A stretch of 64,000 nucleotides of DNA from NCBI RefSeq assembly GCF_004337985.1, contig NC_043740.1, positions 2,190,874-2,254,873 of the forward strand, written 5' to 3'. A program made the position numbers and the translations under genes. This DNA is from Pyricularia pennisetigena. Taxonomy: Eukaryota; Ascomycota; Sordariomycetes; Magnaporthales; Pyriculariaceae. Of this stretch, positions 11,222-22,620 are shown one piece after another. The stretch's first letter is position 1; every line of letters starts with the position of its first letter. Under the pieces are notes generated by a model. That model was not told the DNA's origin. It worked only from the letters and a program-made list of their open reading frames with translations, and searched no databases.

Positions 11222-12765
11222 TCAAACTGCGCTCAATCCTCCATCAAGATTGAGAATGCAGCCATGAGCGTACGAGTTGGTGGCCAGGAAGAGAGCGGCA
11301 TCGGCTACTTCCTTGGTTGAGCCCATTCGGCCGAGGGGTATTGAGTCAATGACGGTTTGACCCAGCTTTGAGCTTTTGCCTTGTATTCGCGACATGTAAA
11401 ATTAGCTTTGTGTAAATACTTGCTGGCGTTTGGAGAGGGGTGAAAGGAGACAAGCCGGCACGCTTTCTTTGAACTGATTTTCCACTTGAGCAGATGTCTC
11501 CGGCTTCAGGATTCTCTCCTGCGGATCATAGCCTGTCATTTTGCTCTTCTTTTCCTTGTGTTTTCCCGACTCATATAAGATGAGTTCTTGGGAAGGATTG
11601 CTAGGACGAATGCTTCCTTCGATATACAGTTTATCCAGGGTTGCTTGGGTTATATGGACCCGAAGGGGCAAGGAGAGATTGGCCGATGAGAAAAGAAACC
11701 GAATAAAAGGCGACATCATAGGACAGAGCCAAGAACTGACACGAAAGATGAAAAATAAACCAAACTCACTATTAGTCATTGGCGTGTTTATATAGCCCGG
11801 CACCAGGGCGTTGACACGGATGTTGCACCCTCCAAGCTCTACGGCCAAAGATCTTGTGAGACCTGATGTTCATGAGTGGAATCACGTCAGCTGAAAAAAA
11901 AAAAAAAACTTCAATAACTTGAAAGGAGATGGCTGCATGACTGACCCAAGACGCCAGCTTTGGAAGCGGCATATACTGCAGCGCCGGCTCCCTTCTTGTT
12001 TGCGAGGACGCTGGAGACGTTGATGATGCAGCCAGCCTCCTCAAACCTGTCGGCGGGCTTCCTGTTGGCCATTTGACGGATCATCATGCTAGAGGCCTCT
12101 CTGCACCCGAGAGTGGTGCCGACCAGGTTCGTGTTGATGATGTCGCTAATGTCCGTGACCTTGGTCCTGACGAGGAGACTGTTCTGTGCCACGCCTGCCG
12201 CGTTTACCAAGATATCAAGTTTTTTCTATATGTTTAAAGGAGAAGTATAGTTAGGAGGTTGTTCTCTTTATTTGTTCTTCCCTTGTTGCTCTCTTTTTTT
12301 TTTCTTTTTCTTTTTTTTTGGTCTTTCTCCCGTATCATCTTTAGCTAGAAGCGAGCTAGTACATATGTTGCGACAAACCTGGGCATAAACCAGAGAAGCT
12401 TGTCTCAGATTCCGAAGGTATATACGAGAAAAAAAAAAAAAAAAGAAAAAAAAAAAAAAGACACGACTAACAAATTCACGGCGCAGATGATTCCAAAACT
12501 GGGTATCCTGTACATCGCCCGCAAACGCGTAGTGGTTCGTCTTGGGCGCAAAGAACACGGCGCTTCTGCCATCGAGGGGCCCGGGTGGCGAACCCTCCCA
12601 CGGCTTGACCGGGGGAAGGAGGTTTACGACGGCATCCCGCAACTTCATGGGATCGCGCCCGACCAGGACGCATGTGGCGCCTTCGAGGGCGAAGCGGTGC
12701 GCGATCGCTCTGCCGATTCCGGAGCCGCCGCCAGTTACGACGGCGAGCTTCTGACGGAGGGCCAT
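11222..12765 (-). CDS. Short-chain dehydrogenase/reductase, 3-oxoacyl-ACP reductase-like (CBR4/OAR1 type)
   Basis: Four exons on the minus strand: 12765-12472, 12225-11946, 11862-11770 and 11379-11222, closing in phase to 274 aa, a normal SDR length. Motifs in order: cofactor loop TGGGSGIGRA (N-terminus), NAAG, a serine in NVSSV, catalytic YAASK, then NALVPGYINTPMT, IPLGRMG and the C-terminal LNLDGGLSAV. These fit the FabG-like group that reduces 3-oxoacyl-ACP with NADPH; a mitochondrial role is inferred from family precedent, and no clear presequence is visible. Introns are long for this window: 246, 83 and 390 nt. The first contains facing T and A tracts and the last is open in the reading frame of exon 3. 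The exon 3 to exon 4 join (phase 1) is my preferred model; a hidden small exon in the 390-nt intron cannot be excluded. Confidence 0.85.
12294..12459. repeat. Facing T-tract and A-tract within reductase intron 1
   Basis: On the plus strand an almost pure T tract (12294-12319, two C interruptions) is followed about 110 nt later by an almost pure A tract (12429-12459, one G interruption). Both lie in the 246-nt intron of the minus-strand reductase, so in the transcript a U-tract near the 5' splice site faces an A-tract near the 3' end and the two can pair. Confidence 0.8.
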
Positions 12766-13539
12766 CTCACTTTTCTTTGCGCTCCCTACTTTGGGGAGAG
12801 CTTTGTTTTGTTTCTATTTTCTTGAAAATAAAACAAAATAAAATAAAACCAAGCTGGCACAGGGTCGATATTTAATTCAACTTGTTAATAAAAGACCATC
12901 TTAAACGGGCTTTGATGGGTACAGTTTTGAGGTTAGAGCGAGCGGGTTAGGGTCCCTGCGATCGCCCCCTGTCCCCAATCAGGTGATTTACATGTGACTC
13001 CCAATATCGAACCACATCACAACCCAAACGATCAAGTTTGTCCTGGTAGGTCATGTAATTAACTTGGGCTGATCCAAATGAGTGAGTTCTTGGAACATGT
13101 CCATACACATTGTCGGCAGCGTTGAGGCTTCGCGTTGTTCTTGACGGTGATGATGGTAGCTCGCAGAAGCCAATGAATAACTGGTAATATTTTAACCAAG
13201 AGGTAGCACAAGAGTCCGTACGGCAGAGAAAGTCAGTGCCACTCTACACTGGTAGGACGACATAATCTACTTTGGTCTGAAATAAAATATTTGCCTGCGC
13301 ATGCTCATGAACACCAAGTATGTTCACATTTAAAAGACAAAACATCTGGTACACAAGTAGTCCAACACCAATGCGAAATGCCCGTGTCTGCGGCATCTCA
13401 TCAAACGCTACAAAGAACGAAGACAAATGCGGCATGAACCCAAAGTGGCAGCCAAAGCAACCACATACAAAGAGCTTGACTGGCTCAATATTACAAAGAT
13501 ATACAACGTAAATGACACAATATTGACATTCGAGGAACA
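12766..13539. other. Intergenic: upstream of reductase, downstream of COY1
   Basis: No gene supported. A telomere-like GGGTTAGGG is at 12944-12952, about 180 bp upstream of the reductase start. AT-rich A/AAAT repeats occur at about 12824-12850. Confidence 0.5.
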
Positions 13540-15931
13540 TCATGTCCCCTTGAAATCGGCAGCTGCCGCACTGCCAAGGTTGCTGGCATGGCTCTCGACA
13601 TCTACAGTGCCGAGCCAATAGAGTGACATGAAGACCAGCAAATGCAGCGCCACACAGTACGCCGCAAAGAGGTTTCGACTGGTGCGGCTGGCGAGCACCA
13701 TGCGCGTGATCGAATATACGACCCGCTCAGGAAGTGACATGCGCTTGTAGGCGCGCGCCGACTCTCGGCCTCTGAACGCTGCAAATGGGCTCAAGTTGGA
13801 CTCGTATGCTTTTCGGTATTGATCCAGAGCTATGGGTCCATTGCTGCCGCCGCCACCGATGGATATTGTCGACGGGTTCGGGTTGGCCGAGAAGGCTGAG
13901 GATGACGAGCTCACAGCGCCGCCCATCAAGGGCGAGGCCCCGGCTGCCGCCGTGGTGTGCATGCCGCCTCGGTTGTAGCTTTGCACGTATCGCGATTTTT
14001 CGTACAGCTTCAAGTTGTCCTTTTGCAGTGCAGCAATCTCCTGCCTTAGCTGTGAGACGTTGCGGTGCGTCTCGGATAGCTCCTGTTCGAGCTGTGCATT
14101 TCGCTTCTTGAACCTGTCGCGCTGAGCAGTGATCATTGGCAAGATACCAGACCCGCCACCCATCGGCTCACGCTCACTGCCTAAGCCACCCCCACCGGCT
14201 GCGAAGCCACTGATGATTGAGGATGTAGGGCTTGTCCTTCCGCCCCCGGTTCCAGGCCTTCGACTGCCAGCCACAGAAGGCGCATATCGGTTCACATAAG
14301 TCCCAGCCACCGATGCACCTGATGGGAAAACATTAGCCCCCTCAGCCTGGAGCGTCGAGAGGTCATTCTCAAGCTTTTCGTTCAAGCTCTGTGACTTTTC
14401 AAGCTCCGCATTCGTCCTTGAGAGTTCCTCCTGTAGATCTGAGAGTCGCGTCTGGAGATCTTGGTGCGAAACTCTCAGAATGGTAAGCTCATCACCGAGC
14501 TTCTTGTTTCTGGCCAACAAGAGCTGCTCGAGTGTATCACCCTTGCCCTTGCCGGTGGCGGAAGCATCAGCACCGGCGTCATTGTCCTGGCCACCTTGAA
14601 CATCCTCTTCGTCACCCATGGCGAACTCAATGCTCTTCAGCACCTCGAGTTCCTGCTTGATGTCTTCGTAGTCGCTCCACTTCTGCACCTTGGCACGCAA
14701 ATTCTCCCGCTCCTCCCGCAGCAAAGCCACTTCACGCTCGAGTCCGCGCATGCGTGTATCAAGGTCGCGCTTGAGCGACTCCTTTTCGACTCGCGAAGCG
14801 TCCAGCTTGCGCATCAACGACGAGTTCTCGGAGCGCATGCGCATGTATGCCGGGTCGTCTTCGAGTTGTTGGCTCTGAAGCTGGTTGCTGCTTTGCGACT
14901 TCTTGGCCTGTTCCGCAAGCTCGAGACGTAGCTGCTCGTTGCGGGCCTCAACCTCGGCCAGGCGAGCACTTGTGCGTTCCAGTTCAGAGTTGACCATCTC
15001 AAGCTCAGCGCCCATGACGTATGATCTCTGAGACTCATCTGCATCACTCGTAGACTTGCCAAGTCGCTCATTGACCTCCTCTGTGGCCCGAATGCCACTC
15101 AGTAACCGTTCTTGGTTCTCCAATTTCTCCTCCAAGGCCTTTTCCTTGGCAGCCCAGTTATCCTTCTTTTCGTCCACAACTGCGATCCATGTGGTCTCTA
15201 CCTCTTTCACCCTGGATTCGAGGTTATCCTCCAGTTCCTTGCGGGCGGCTCGCTCCGTCTGCAGGCGAGATTCGGCATCATCGAGCTGCGACGTCAGCTG
15301 AGTGACTGTCTTTTGCAGGTGTTGGTTCTCCTCGGTCAACTTGGGAAGCGTATCCTCGGTCAGGAGCATTGAGTCTACGGCGGCCTCCAGTAGCGGGTAT
15401 GGATCGGGGGCCTCGGAAAGGGCATTATATGCCTGTATGAAGGACGAATTGATCGATTTGGAATGATTCGTAAGAAGGTCAATAAAGGTTTGGTATGCTG
15501 TTTGTGGAATTCCCCCCAAAAAAAATTAGCCGAATGGTCATAGGCAGTGATGGAAATGAATTTGAGCAGCATGGTTCTATGTTAGTCGAGCCTCACCTTT
15601 GAGCAAGCCCTTGATCTCAGTCAACTTGCTGGCATCGTCCAGTTTCCTGAAATCCTTCGTCTTTTGTGCCAGGTCTTTGCGTTGAACAACCGAGTCGCGC
15701 TGGTAGGTGACAATCTCGGATGCTGTGTTGTCCAGCCCAGAGACCAGATTGGTGAGGTCGACAGCTACAAGGATGTATGGTCTGTCAGTAACAACTTCCT
15801 CGCTGTTCAACCTCCGAAGCCCCGGTAGACAACAACTTACTCCTCCAGGCGGATATGGCATGCTGAAACTTGTTTGCGTTCTCCGTCCCGCCCGCAGAGG
15901 TTCGGGGGGTGGAAGGGACCGCTTCGGCCAT
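13540..15931 (-). CDS. COY1: Golgin CASP/COY1 (Golgi tail-anchored coiled-coil protein)
   Basis: Three exons on the minus strand: 15931-15841, 15764-15597 and 15497-13540, 738 aa, introns 70 and 99 nt, all in phase. The N-terminus has FQHAISAWRTVDLT and, across the second splice, AYQTFIDLLTNHSKSINSSF then EAPDPYPLLEAAVDSML, both typical of CASP. Long heptad coiled coils run from about residue 95 to 560, with a Gly/Ser-rich gap in the middle. The C-terminus has the CASP domain (LPERVVYSITRMVLASRT) and a single membrane segment, about residues 695-715 (LFAAYCVALHLLVFMSLYWL), with a short lumenal tail. In the family this is an intra-Golgi tether that works with COG and SNAREs. It is divergent from VPS3, another membrane-traffic gene. 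Confidence 0.93.
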
Positions 15932-16530
15932 GATGTAGTGGTTGGTCTATCACTGGCTAGGTATCAAATGCTGGCACAAAAGTAAGAACTCCGGAAAGTG
16001 ACACCCATTCAGAGCACTTAATCCCTTTGAAACGGGATAATTAAAGAGAAATGTAAGATCAAAGGGTCGGATCGAGTCACCACGCTGTTCTAAACGGATT
16101 TTAAGAGCGCTGCTCAATAGACAGAACCGTCAGACATTGTGCATTTGTTTGTGAATGTTTCGTTTTCGAGCTGCGTCGGCCTGAATGACACGCGGTCTCA
16201 CTCTAGCAAAGCGGCCGGTAGCTGCAGGGGTTCCCCAGCGCGGCTACCTAATGATTGGCTGGACGGCCGAAAAAGGGGAGGCTGATGTGGGTCCGTCACG
16301 AACGTCACAAGCAATCGGTAGTACTGGATCGCGGCTTTGACTTCAATGTTCCTTGCAGCCTTGGATTGGCCTGATTTTCGTCATCCAACACTGCTCGCAT
16401 CCAATTTGTGCTGCTGCCTTGTGAATACCAGCCAACTCCTGTTCCATTTGGAAGCCTTGTTTTGTTATTTTAATTGGCTTTTTGATACGATATGATACCC
16501 CCATGATCATGATTACGATATATATGCGAC
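15932..16530. promoter_or_regulatory. Divergent promoter region, COY1 / VPS3
   Basis: About 600 bp shared between two trafficking genes. Inverted CCAAT boxes (ATTGG) are seen in ATGATTGGCTGG near 16250 and TTGGATTGGCC near 16362. Just before the VPS3 start there are three out-of-frame ATGs at 16503, 16509 and 16524. Confidence 0.5.
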
Positions 16531-19500
16531 ATGGCTGCGAAAATACTGGGAGAGGGGGCGACCCTCACTAAACCCCCACTCGAAGCTGGCCCTTTTGTCC
16601 TCCGAAGCCTTCTCCATGATGTGCCATTGTCGGCCGATGGTGGTGAGGAGCGTATCAGAATAAACTGCGTTGACTACTGGGGTATGCGCTGAGCTTTTCT
16701 CAATTTTGTATCAATGGTCTGGCCACCATCTCTGACTGGACTATTTGCTCCTTAGAAAGCAACCTGTACATAGGCACCTCTGCCTCGGAGCTGCTCCATT
16801 TCGTCCAGATACCTCCAGATCCCACAGACAAGAACAGCACCTCGACGTTTATTCTTGCATCACGCCTGCAGCCTTTCTTCGTCGAGTCAGCATCATCTGG
16901 TGCCCAACCTGGCGTGCAGCAAATCCTGCTACTTCCCAGGGTTGGAAAGGCATGCGTACTTTGTAACTCAACTGTTACCTTCTACTCTCTTCCTGAGCTG
17001 AGCCCAGTATTCAACGAGATTAGCGTCAAGGGATGTAATTGGATCGGCGGCGTTGACCTCAACCAGGAGGCTGCCGCAGCAGGCAATACTGGCGGCACCG
17101 TTTCGGTGCTGCTATCCCTCAATAGACGCATACAGGTCGTCAATGTCGGCGAAGAGCATGTACGCGGGAGCAGGAAAATCGATTTTGCGGGCAGCACCCT
17201 GTCCGTTCGCAGAGATAGCATTGCCTGTGTGGCCGATTCGAGGACATATGCGCTTGTGGACGTCGATAGACAGCTCAAAATCCCGTTGATGAGCATTTCG
17301 TCCCTCGATACTTCGCAAAGCCCTAGCGACATTGGGCATGTACAGAGCATTGCTGCGGCTCCCGATGTTAACAGTGGTGGCGGCCTCACTAGAAGCGCAT
17401 CGTCCGCGACTGCTCGACCCAGCCATCTTTCGACTGATAGAGCCGCGGGTCACAGCAGAAGTACAAGTCTCGGGACCTTTGGTACTGGCGCTTCGGAAGG
17501 CCAAGGCTCGGCTGCTGGCGCCGACGCGGAATTGACTGACTCGAAGAGTCCTGGCGGACCAAGTCCATCTAGAAGTCCGGCGCCAGAAGCTGACGCATTG
17601 TCAAAGCCCCCGCCGCCGCCACCAGAAACAGACAAACCCTTGCCCCCTATACGGCCCACAGCTCCCGAGCCAGCACCTGTCCTCCTCAGGCCGCTGATAG
17701 TATCGCCAACACCGGAGGAATTTCTGTTAGTAACAGGCACAGGCCCATCAGACCCAGGAATTGGCATGTTCGTGAACCTTGATGGAGATCCGACGCGGCC
17801 TACGCTTGAGTTTGAAAGTTACCCGAGCCAGATAGTAGTGGATGGAGGGTCCCAAGATTTATCAACCTCAACACCTTCATTAGGTTTGGAAGAAGAAGGA
17901 TATGTGTTGGCATCCCTGATTAAAGAGGTTCCAAAAGGTGGCTACAGACGTGGCCTGGAGATACAGCGCTGGGACGTGAATATTGGCGAGAATGAGCCTG
18001 AAAAATACTGGCTCGATGTGGACGAAATCACTTTGGAGAATGAGCAGTCAGAGGATGCAGCTCCTCCTGAGCCCCTGGGCATTCGCAGTCTCCTGGGCAG
18101 CGAGGAGTCCATCCTGAATGAAGTGGTAGACCGCCTCTGTCAAAGGCGCTTTCTGCCATTTTCATTCGCGGGCAACGCACTCAACGCGTCGACCCTGTCT
18201 CTACGGAGTCTAGACGCGCGGACGGCTTCATCAATGGAGCGCGTCTCAAAAGAGCGCGATCTCTTCGAGCGTGACCTTGACTCTCCGGACGAAGATCCGC
18301 TCCCAGAAGGCTGGGAGGCTGCACGAAACGCGGAGGAGGAAAGCTCAGTTGTTCGTTTAGCCAAAGTTGTCGGGAGATTGGCAGTATGGGAAGACAACCA
18401 TATCTGGTGGGCGTTGAGAAACCCTCTCTTGTTGCAGCTCGAGGCGGGAATTGAGGCAAATCCACTCGACTGCGACAAAAGCCATGTCACCTCGACGAAT
18501 GCAGCCAAGGATCGTCGCCAGCTTTTCGCCATCCTAAACTCTTTCCGCGGTAGAGATGCCAGAACAGAACTGGAGTTTCTAACGTTCAGCTACATTAGGC
18601 AACGAGCAGGTATTCTCCTATTCTGTAGCTTCCTTGACTTGCCGTCTGAAGCACCCTTCTCCGAGCCAGAACTCAGGGCGCTTGAAGAAGTTTTGCTGGA
18701 TTCTGGCTTGGATCCCAGAGTTGTCCTGTCTCTGGTTCCTGGCCTGCGGCATGAGATTGTTCAGGGCCGTACAGGCATATGGGTATTCGGCGGTGTCAAA
18801 GGCACTGTCGAGAGGTACCTGGCCGGAAATCCTTTCAATAAGGCCGGGCAAGAGGCCGTTTCTAACCTGGATCACCGCATACTTCAATTTCTTCGACGCT
18901 TCCTCACCGCCTGTCGCAAACGAAAAGGATTCGGTAGCGTCCGGGACGAGCAGGAGGTCTCACGGACGGTGGATGCCTCTTTGCTGGAGGTGCTTCTAGA
19001 ACTTGACAAGGAATCTCCACCCGGCTTACCACGAGGTGGACCGTCTTCATCTACGCGAGCCGAGGTCAATGAGTTAGTAGATCGTGGAGTGGACTGCTTC
19101 GAGCGTGCTGTTGATCTGCTGGAATCTTACAATCGGCTTTATGTTCTGAGTCGACTCTACCAGAGCCGCAAAATGGCTAGTGAAGTGCTCGCTACGTGGC
19201 GACGCATCATCGAGGGCGAGCGAGACGACGGAGGCGAGTTTGAAAATGGCGAGCAGCGCGTCAGAGACTATCTGTCGAAAGTCAGCAACCAAGGCCTCGT
19301 CAGGGAGTATGGCGTGTGGCTGGCCTCGCGCAATCCAAAACTAGGGGTTCAGGTCTTTTCCGACGACCATGGTAGAGCGCCCAAATTTCACCCCGCAGAT
19401 GTTGTGTCCTTGCTTCGCGAGGAGGCGCCTGATGCTGTCAAATACTATCTAGAGCACCTGGTATTCGACAAGGGGCACACCACCTACGTCAGCGAGCTGG

Positions 19501-20402
19501 TGAATCACTACTTGGATGTGGTGATGACAGATCTTGAAATTTCATCAGAGGCCAGAGACAACGTTGCAGCAATATATAAAGCTTACCGGGCACTACAAGC
19601 TCCAAAGCCAACATTCCGCCGGTTCCTGACTGAGAATGCACCTCCAGGGGATGAGGCTTGGCATTCGCGGCTGCGTTTACTACAACTACTGGAGGGCCCG
19701 CATGAGTATGATGCCCGAGCAATACGGGAGCGCATATCTCGCGGGCAGAGGAAACAACAGCAGCAAGGCCAAGATTCTGGTGAAGCGCAAGAGACTTTGG
19801 ACACGCAAGGAGATGTTTTGCTCGTACCAGAGACTATCATACTGGATGGCCGGGAAGGTCGCCACGAGAGTGCGCTCCGGTTGCTTATCCACAAGCTCGG
19901 AGATTACGATTCTGCCGTGCTCTATTGCCTCCGTCAGAGGCCTTTACCCGACTCCAACAAGCCAGCATCAAACCTTAGGATAGAGGGCTCGACGGAGGAC
20001 AAAAAGAAGCAAAGGGTGGAAGCAGAGAGTGCTGCGCAAACTGCAGCAGTCGCCACTACACGCGCCCTATTCCGCACGGTTCTGGGAGAGTTTTTGGCCC
20101 TCGAGGATGTCGGCGACCGACTGGAACAGACTGGGGCATTACTCGAACGGTTCGGGGCATGGTTCGATGTGCTGGAAGTCCTTGAGCTTATTCCAAACAG
20201 TTGGGTCATTGACGCCGCGTTATCGGAGTTCCTCGTGAGCGCGCTGCGAAGACTTGTTCGTGAACGCCATGAGGGTATGGTTTCCAGGGCCCTGAGCTCT
20301 GCTGAAAACCTGAGGGTCAGGGCAGAGATGGTGGCAAAGATGGATGAAAAAGGGCCGGTTGTTGATACTGGAGGCGGTCAGGATGAGGTAGAGATGACTT
20401 GA
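16531..20402 (+). CDS. VPS3: CORVET tethering complex subunit Vps3 (TGFBRAP1/Vps39-related)
   Basis: Two exons, 16531-16681 and 16756-20402 (74-nt intron, GTATGC...CTTAG), 1265 aa. The join gives VDYWESNLYIGTSASELLHF, the start of an N-terminal CNH (citron-homology, beta-propeller-like) domain. A Ser/Pro-rich, probably disordered insert lies at about residues 290-390 (includes PPPPPPE). The C-terminal half is alpha-helical with the Vps39/TGFBRAP1 signatures: ILDGREGRHESALRLLIHKL followed by DYDSAVLYCL, and near the end VLELIPNSWVI. In the family, Vps3 is the Rab5-binding subunit of CORVET and acts in endosome fusion; its paralogue Vps39 in HOPS is the main alternative. The overall layout and the FVQIPPDP segment favour Vps3. 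Start at 16531 gives a conserved-looking N-terminus, although out-of-frame ATGs lie upstream. Confidence 0.85.
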
Positions 20403-20639
20403 TAATCTATTAATGCTAACTAGGGCACAGCGAATTTCACAACGCTGTGGCAAGTACTTAATTTTGGGAAACATGTCTTGTTCTATTGCATTCGACAGGA
20501 CATAAAAGACAAAGCGACACCGATACTGCGAGCCTTGATGTTCGGTCCAACCAACCAACCAAGTCAAGAGTCCTGAGTAGCATCACGAATGCAAACCGCC
20601 CAAGTGAAGTAACCCGAGGAGTAGATGGATGTCTACCCC
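20403..20639. other. Short convergent intergenic region
   Basis: 237 nt between the VPS3 stop and the stop of the minus-strand hypothetical gene. Nothing else is seen; it must hold both 3' ends. Confidence 0.5.
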
Positions 20640-21641
20640 TCAGAACCTCTGTTTTACAAAACTTTTTGGTACAGAAATGGGAGAGGGCAGGGGCTGAGTT
20701 AATGGTATAGCGTCCATGGGCGGTGGCTGTATGCGGCTGGGGCAATGGACAAACTGTTCTAGCGCGCTGGGCTCAGACATTGGCGACATCATTCCTTGTC
20801 GGATCAACCATTGGCTTGCTTGGTCAAGAACTGAACTATTGTCGGCAATATCCATCGGATGGTATTGAAGCGCCGGCGCCGGTCTGGCCAAGGCTTCGAC
20901 CTGCCTCCACGGTTGAGCAAGCAACTGATCATATCCACCGCCTACCCTCCCCAGCCCTCCGACAGCTGCGAGCCCCAGCCGGGCATTCTCAAGACCCAAC
21001 AGCTCATTGTCGGTCACTTTGCGGTGGTCGGCGGGGATGATGAAGACGTGCTCCCGCTGCCACTCCATCTCTTCGGTGTCCACACTCGCCGTCGCGTCCC
21101 TGTCTCCCTCGATATCCACCCCAACCTCCCTCGCCCAGTCGACCATGACGTCAGTCATGGACTCATACAGCTGCCGGTTATGCAGCTGCATTGCCTCGCA
21201 GTTTGTGCAGGACGTTGGCGGCTGCCTGCTGCTCACTAAGCCATCTGAAGAGGTCATGGCGGTGTTACTCTCGATAGTTTCGATGGCCGCCTTCCTTGGA
21301 GAACATATAAGCCGGCTGCAACGACATTCACCGCAAATCCCGCACTGAAGAGACACCGCATCCTTATTGTTACTGCGCGGCTTCCTGCTGCCCTGGTGTA
21401 GGGAGCCGCGCTTGTCTTTCCTGCCGGCGCCGGCGCCTCCGCCTCTTCCTCCCCTTCCACCGTTCCGATGATGCATCTGGTTTTTTGAATGTTCGGCAGT
21501 GTTATCGGTGTCCCGGTCACATCCCGCGCCTCGACCTAGTGGACGTGGTCCGCGTGGCCGTGGCGTGCCCGGTTGCGACCTGGCGTGGTCACCGGTGTCT
21601 TTGCGAGCCCGGTAACGGTTCGGCTTGTTTGACCGAGCCAT
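20640..21641 (-). CDS. Hypothetical protein with Cys cluster and Arg/Gly-rich N-terminus
   Basis: Single exon, 333 aa, minus strand. The first 95 residues are strongly basic and Arg/Gly/Pro-rich (for example GGRGGRGGGAGAGRKDKRG), as in RNA-binding or nucleolar proteins. Then comes a tight cysteine cluster, CGICGECRCSRLIC (about residues 100-113), with CTNC about 30 residues later, so up to seven cysteines that could bind zinc. The rest is acidic to neutral with no recognisable domain; residues 195-210 (EMEWQREHVFIIPADHRK) look helical. I do not recognise the family. The RGG part and the Cys spacing suggest a nucleic-acid-related role, which is inference only. Confidence 0.7.
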   Translation of the reverse strand: MARSNKPNRYRARKDTGDHARSQPGTPRPRGPRPLGRGAGCDRDTDNTAEHSKNQMHHRNGGRGGRGGGAGAGRKDKRGSLHQGSRKPRSNNKDAVSLQCGICGECRCSRLICSPRKAAIETIESNTAMTSSDGLVSSRQPPTSCTNCEAMQLHNRQLYESMTDVMVDWAREVGVDIEGDRDATASVDTEEMEWQREHVFIIPADHRKVTDNELLGLENARLGLAAVGGLGRVGGGYDQLLAQPWRQVEALARPAPALQYHPMDIADNSSVLDQASQWLIRQGMMSPMSEPSALEQFVHCPSRIQPPPMDAIPLTQPLPSPISVPKSFVKQRF

Positions 21642-22579
21642 CTGGGGAAGATTTTTGTTCTCTCTTGTTTTTTGGACACTAGGACCTGTGAAATTGATGA
21701 TTTTGGAATCTCGTCAAGGGCTTCAGTGGACTGAGCATGCTATGAACACGAGAACGGCGAGAAAGAGTCTGACGGGTGTGGACAGGACAAAAAGACTGCT
21801 CGCGGAAGAGAGCGATATGGGAGAGATTTTCATTTTGATGCGCACAGGGCCATGGAAAGGGAGAGTCTTGATGAGTACCAGAAAAGCCTCGAATACAATG
21901 AGACGGCCCAGTTGTTTCCAGGTAACATGTTTAGGCACAGGCACTGGATGAATTCCCTTCATAAGGAGAGGAATCGGAAGGGAGGATCTACTATAATCCC
22001 TGTTTCTTTTTCCTTTGTAAAAGTCATCCAATGCACTGAAGACAAGCATAAGCTCTTGCTGTCGCATACAAAGAGCAACCCGGCCATGCAAGGCAGCCAA
22101 AACAAACATTCTACGAGCGTCACTACAGCTCTTTGACTTCATGTCCCATTAGTAGTCTTGCGAGTGCTACGCGGAATGAATGCCGTTATCCGGGTGTCAG
22201 TCATCGCAAGCTTGGTGGTGCCTAGTCACTGCTGACTGATACCATATAGGTAGAGAGCCCATTTCGTTACTTTTGGCAATCCAAGAGCAAGTGTCCGAAC
22301 ATATCAACAACGTCAATCAACTCTGCTGGGTCCTGGCTGTGTTTCCAAGTAAATTTGATATGAATCTGACATGACCCGACGACCTTGGACACGTCCTCTT
22401 TATTACGCAGTGTTGGCCCAGATTTGCCCAGGATATGGTGCTTCCAGGCTTTGGTATATATGATTATATCCAATTGTTCAACGATACTACTCTGCAATAC
22501 AAGAACGGAATCCTTTAGCGAGATATCGTGTCTCAGACCTCTCAGCCGCAGATGCTCACCTTCGTTTTATAGCTTAGCT

Positions 22580-22580
<1 letters not shown>

Positions 22581-22620
<40 letters not shown>
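22581..22620. repeat. T40 homopolymer tract
   Basis: Forty consecutive T on the plus strand. A long pure tract like this may also be an assembly-length artefact. Confidence 0.95.

Noticed and set aside
11334..11398. GC-AG intron (GCAAGT donor near 11420) as the final intron of the reductase
   Set aside because: It would keep an extra stretch of about 110 residues with no similarity to SDRs; the direct GT-AG join from 11769 to 11379 restores a normal-length SDR.
14461..15372. Plus-strand frames of 80-156 codons opposite COY1
   Set aside because: Shadows of the coiled-coil coding strand; no domain or splice support.
21723..22142. 139-codon minus-strand frame upstream of the Cys-cluster gene
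   Set aside because: No domain, overlaps an equally open plus-strand frame, no splice continuation.
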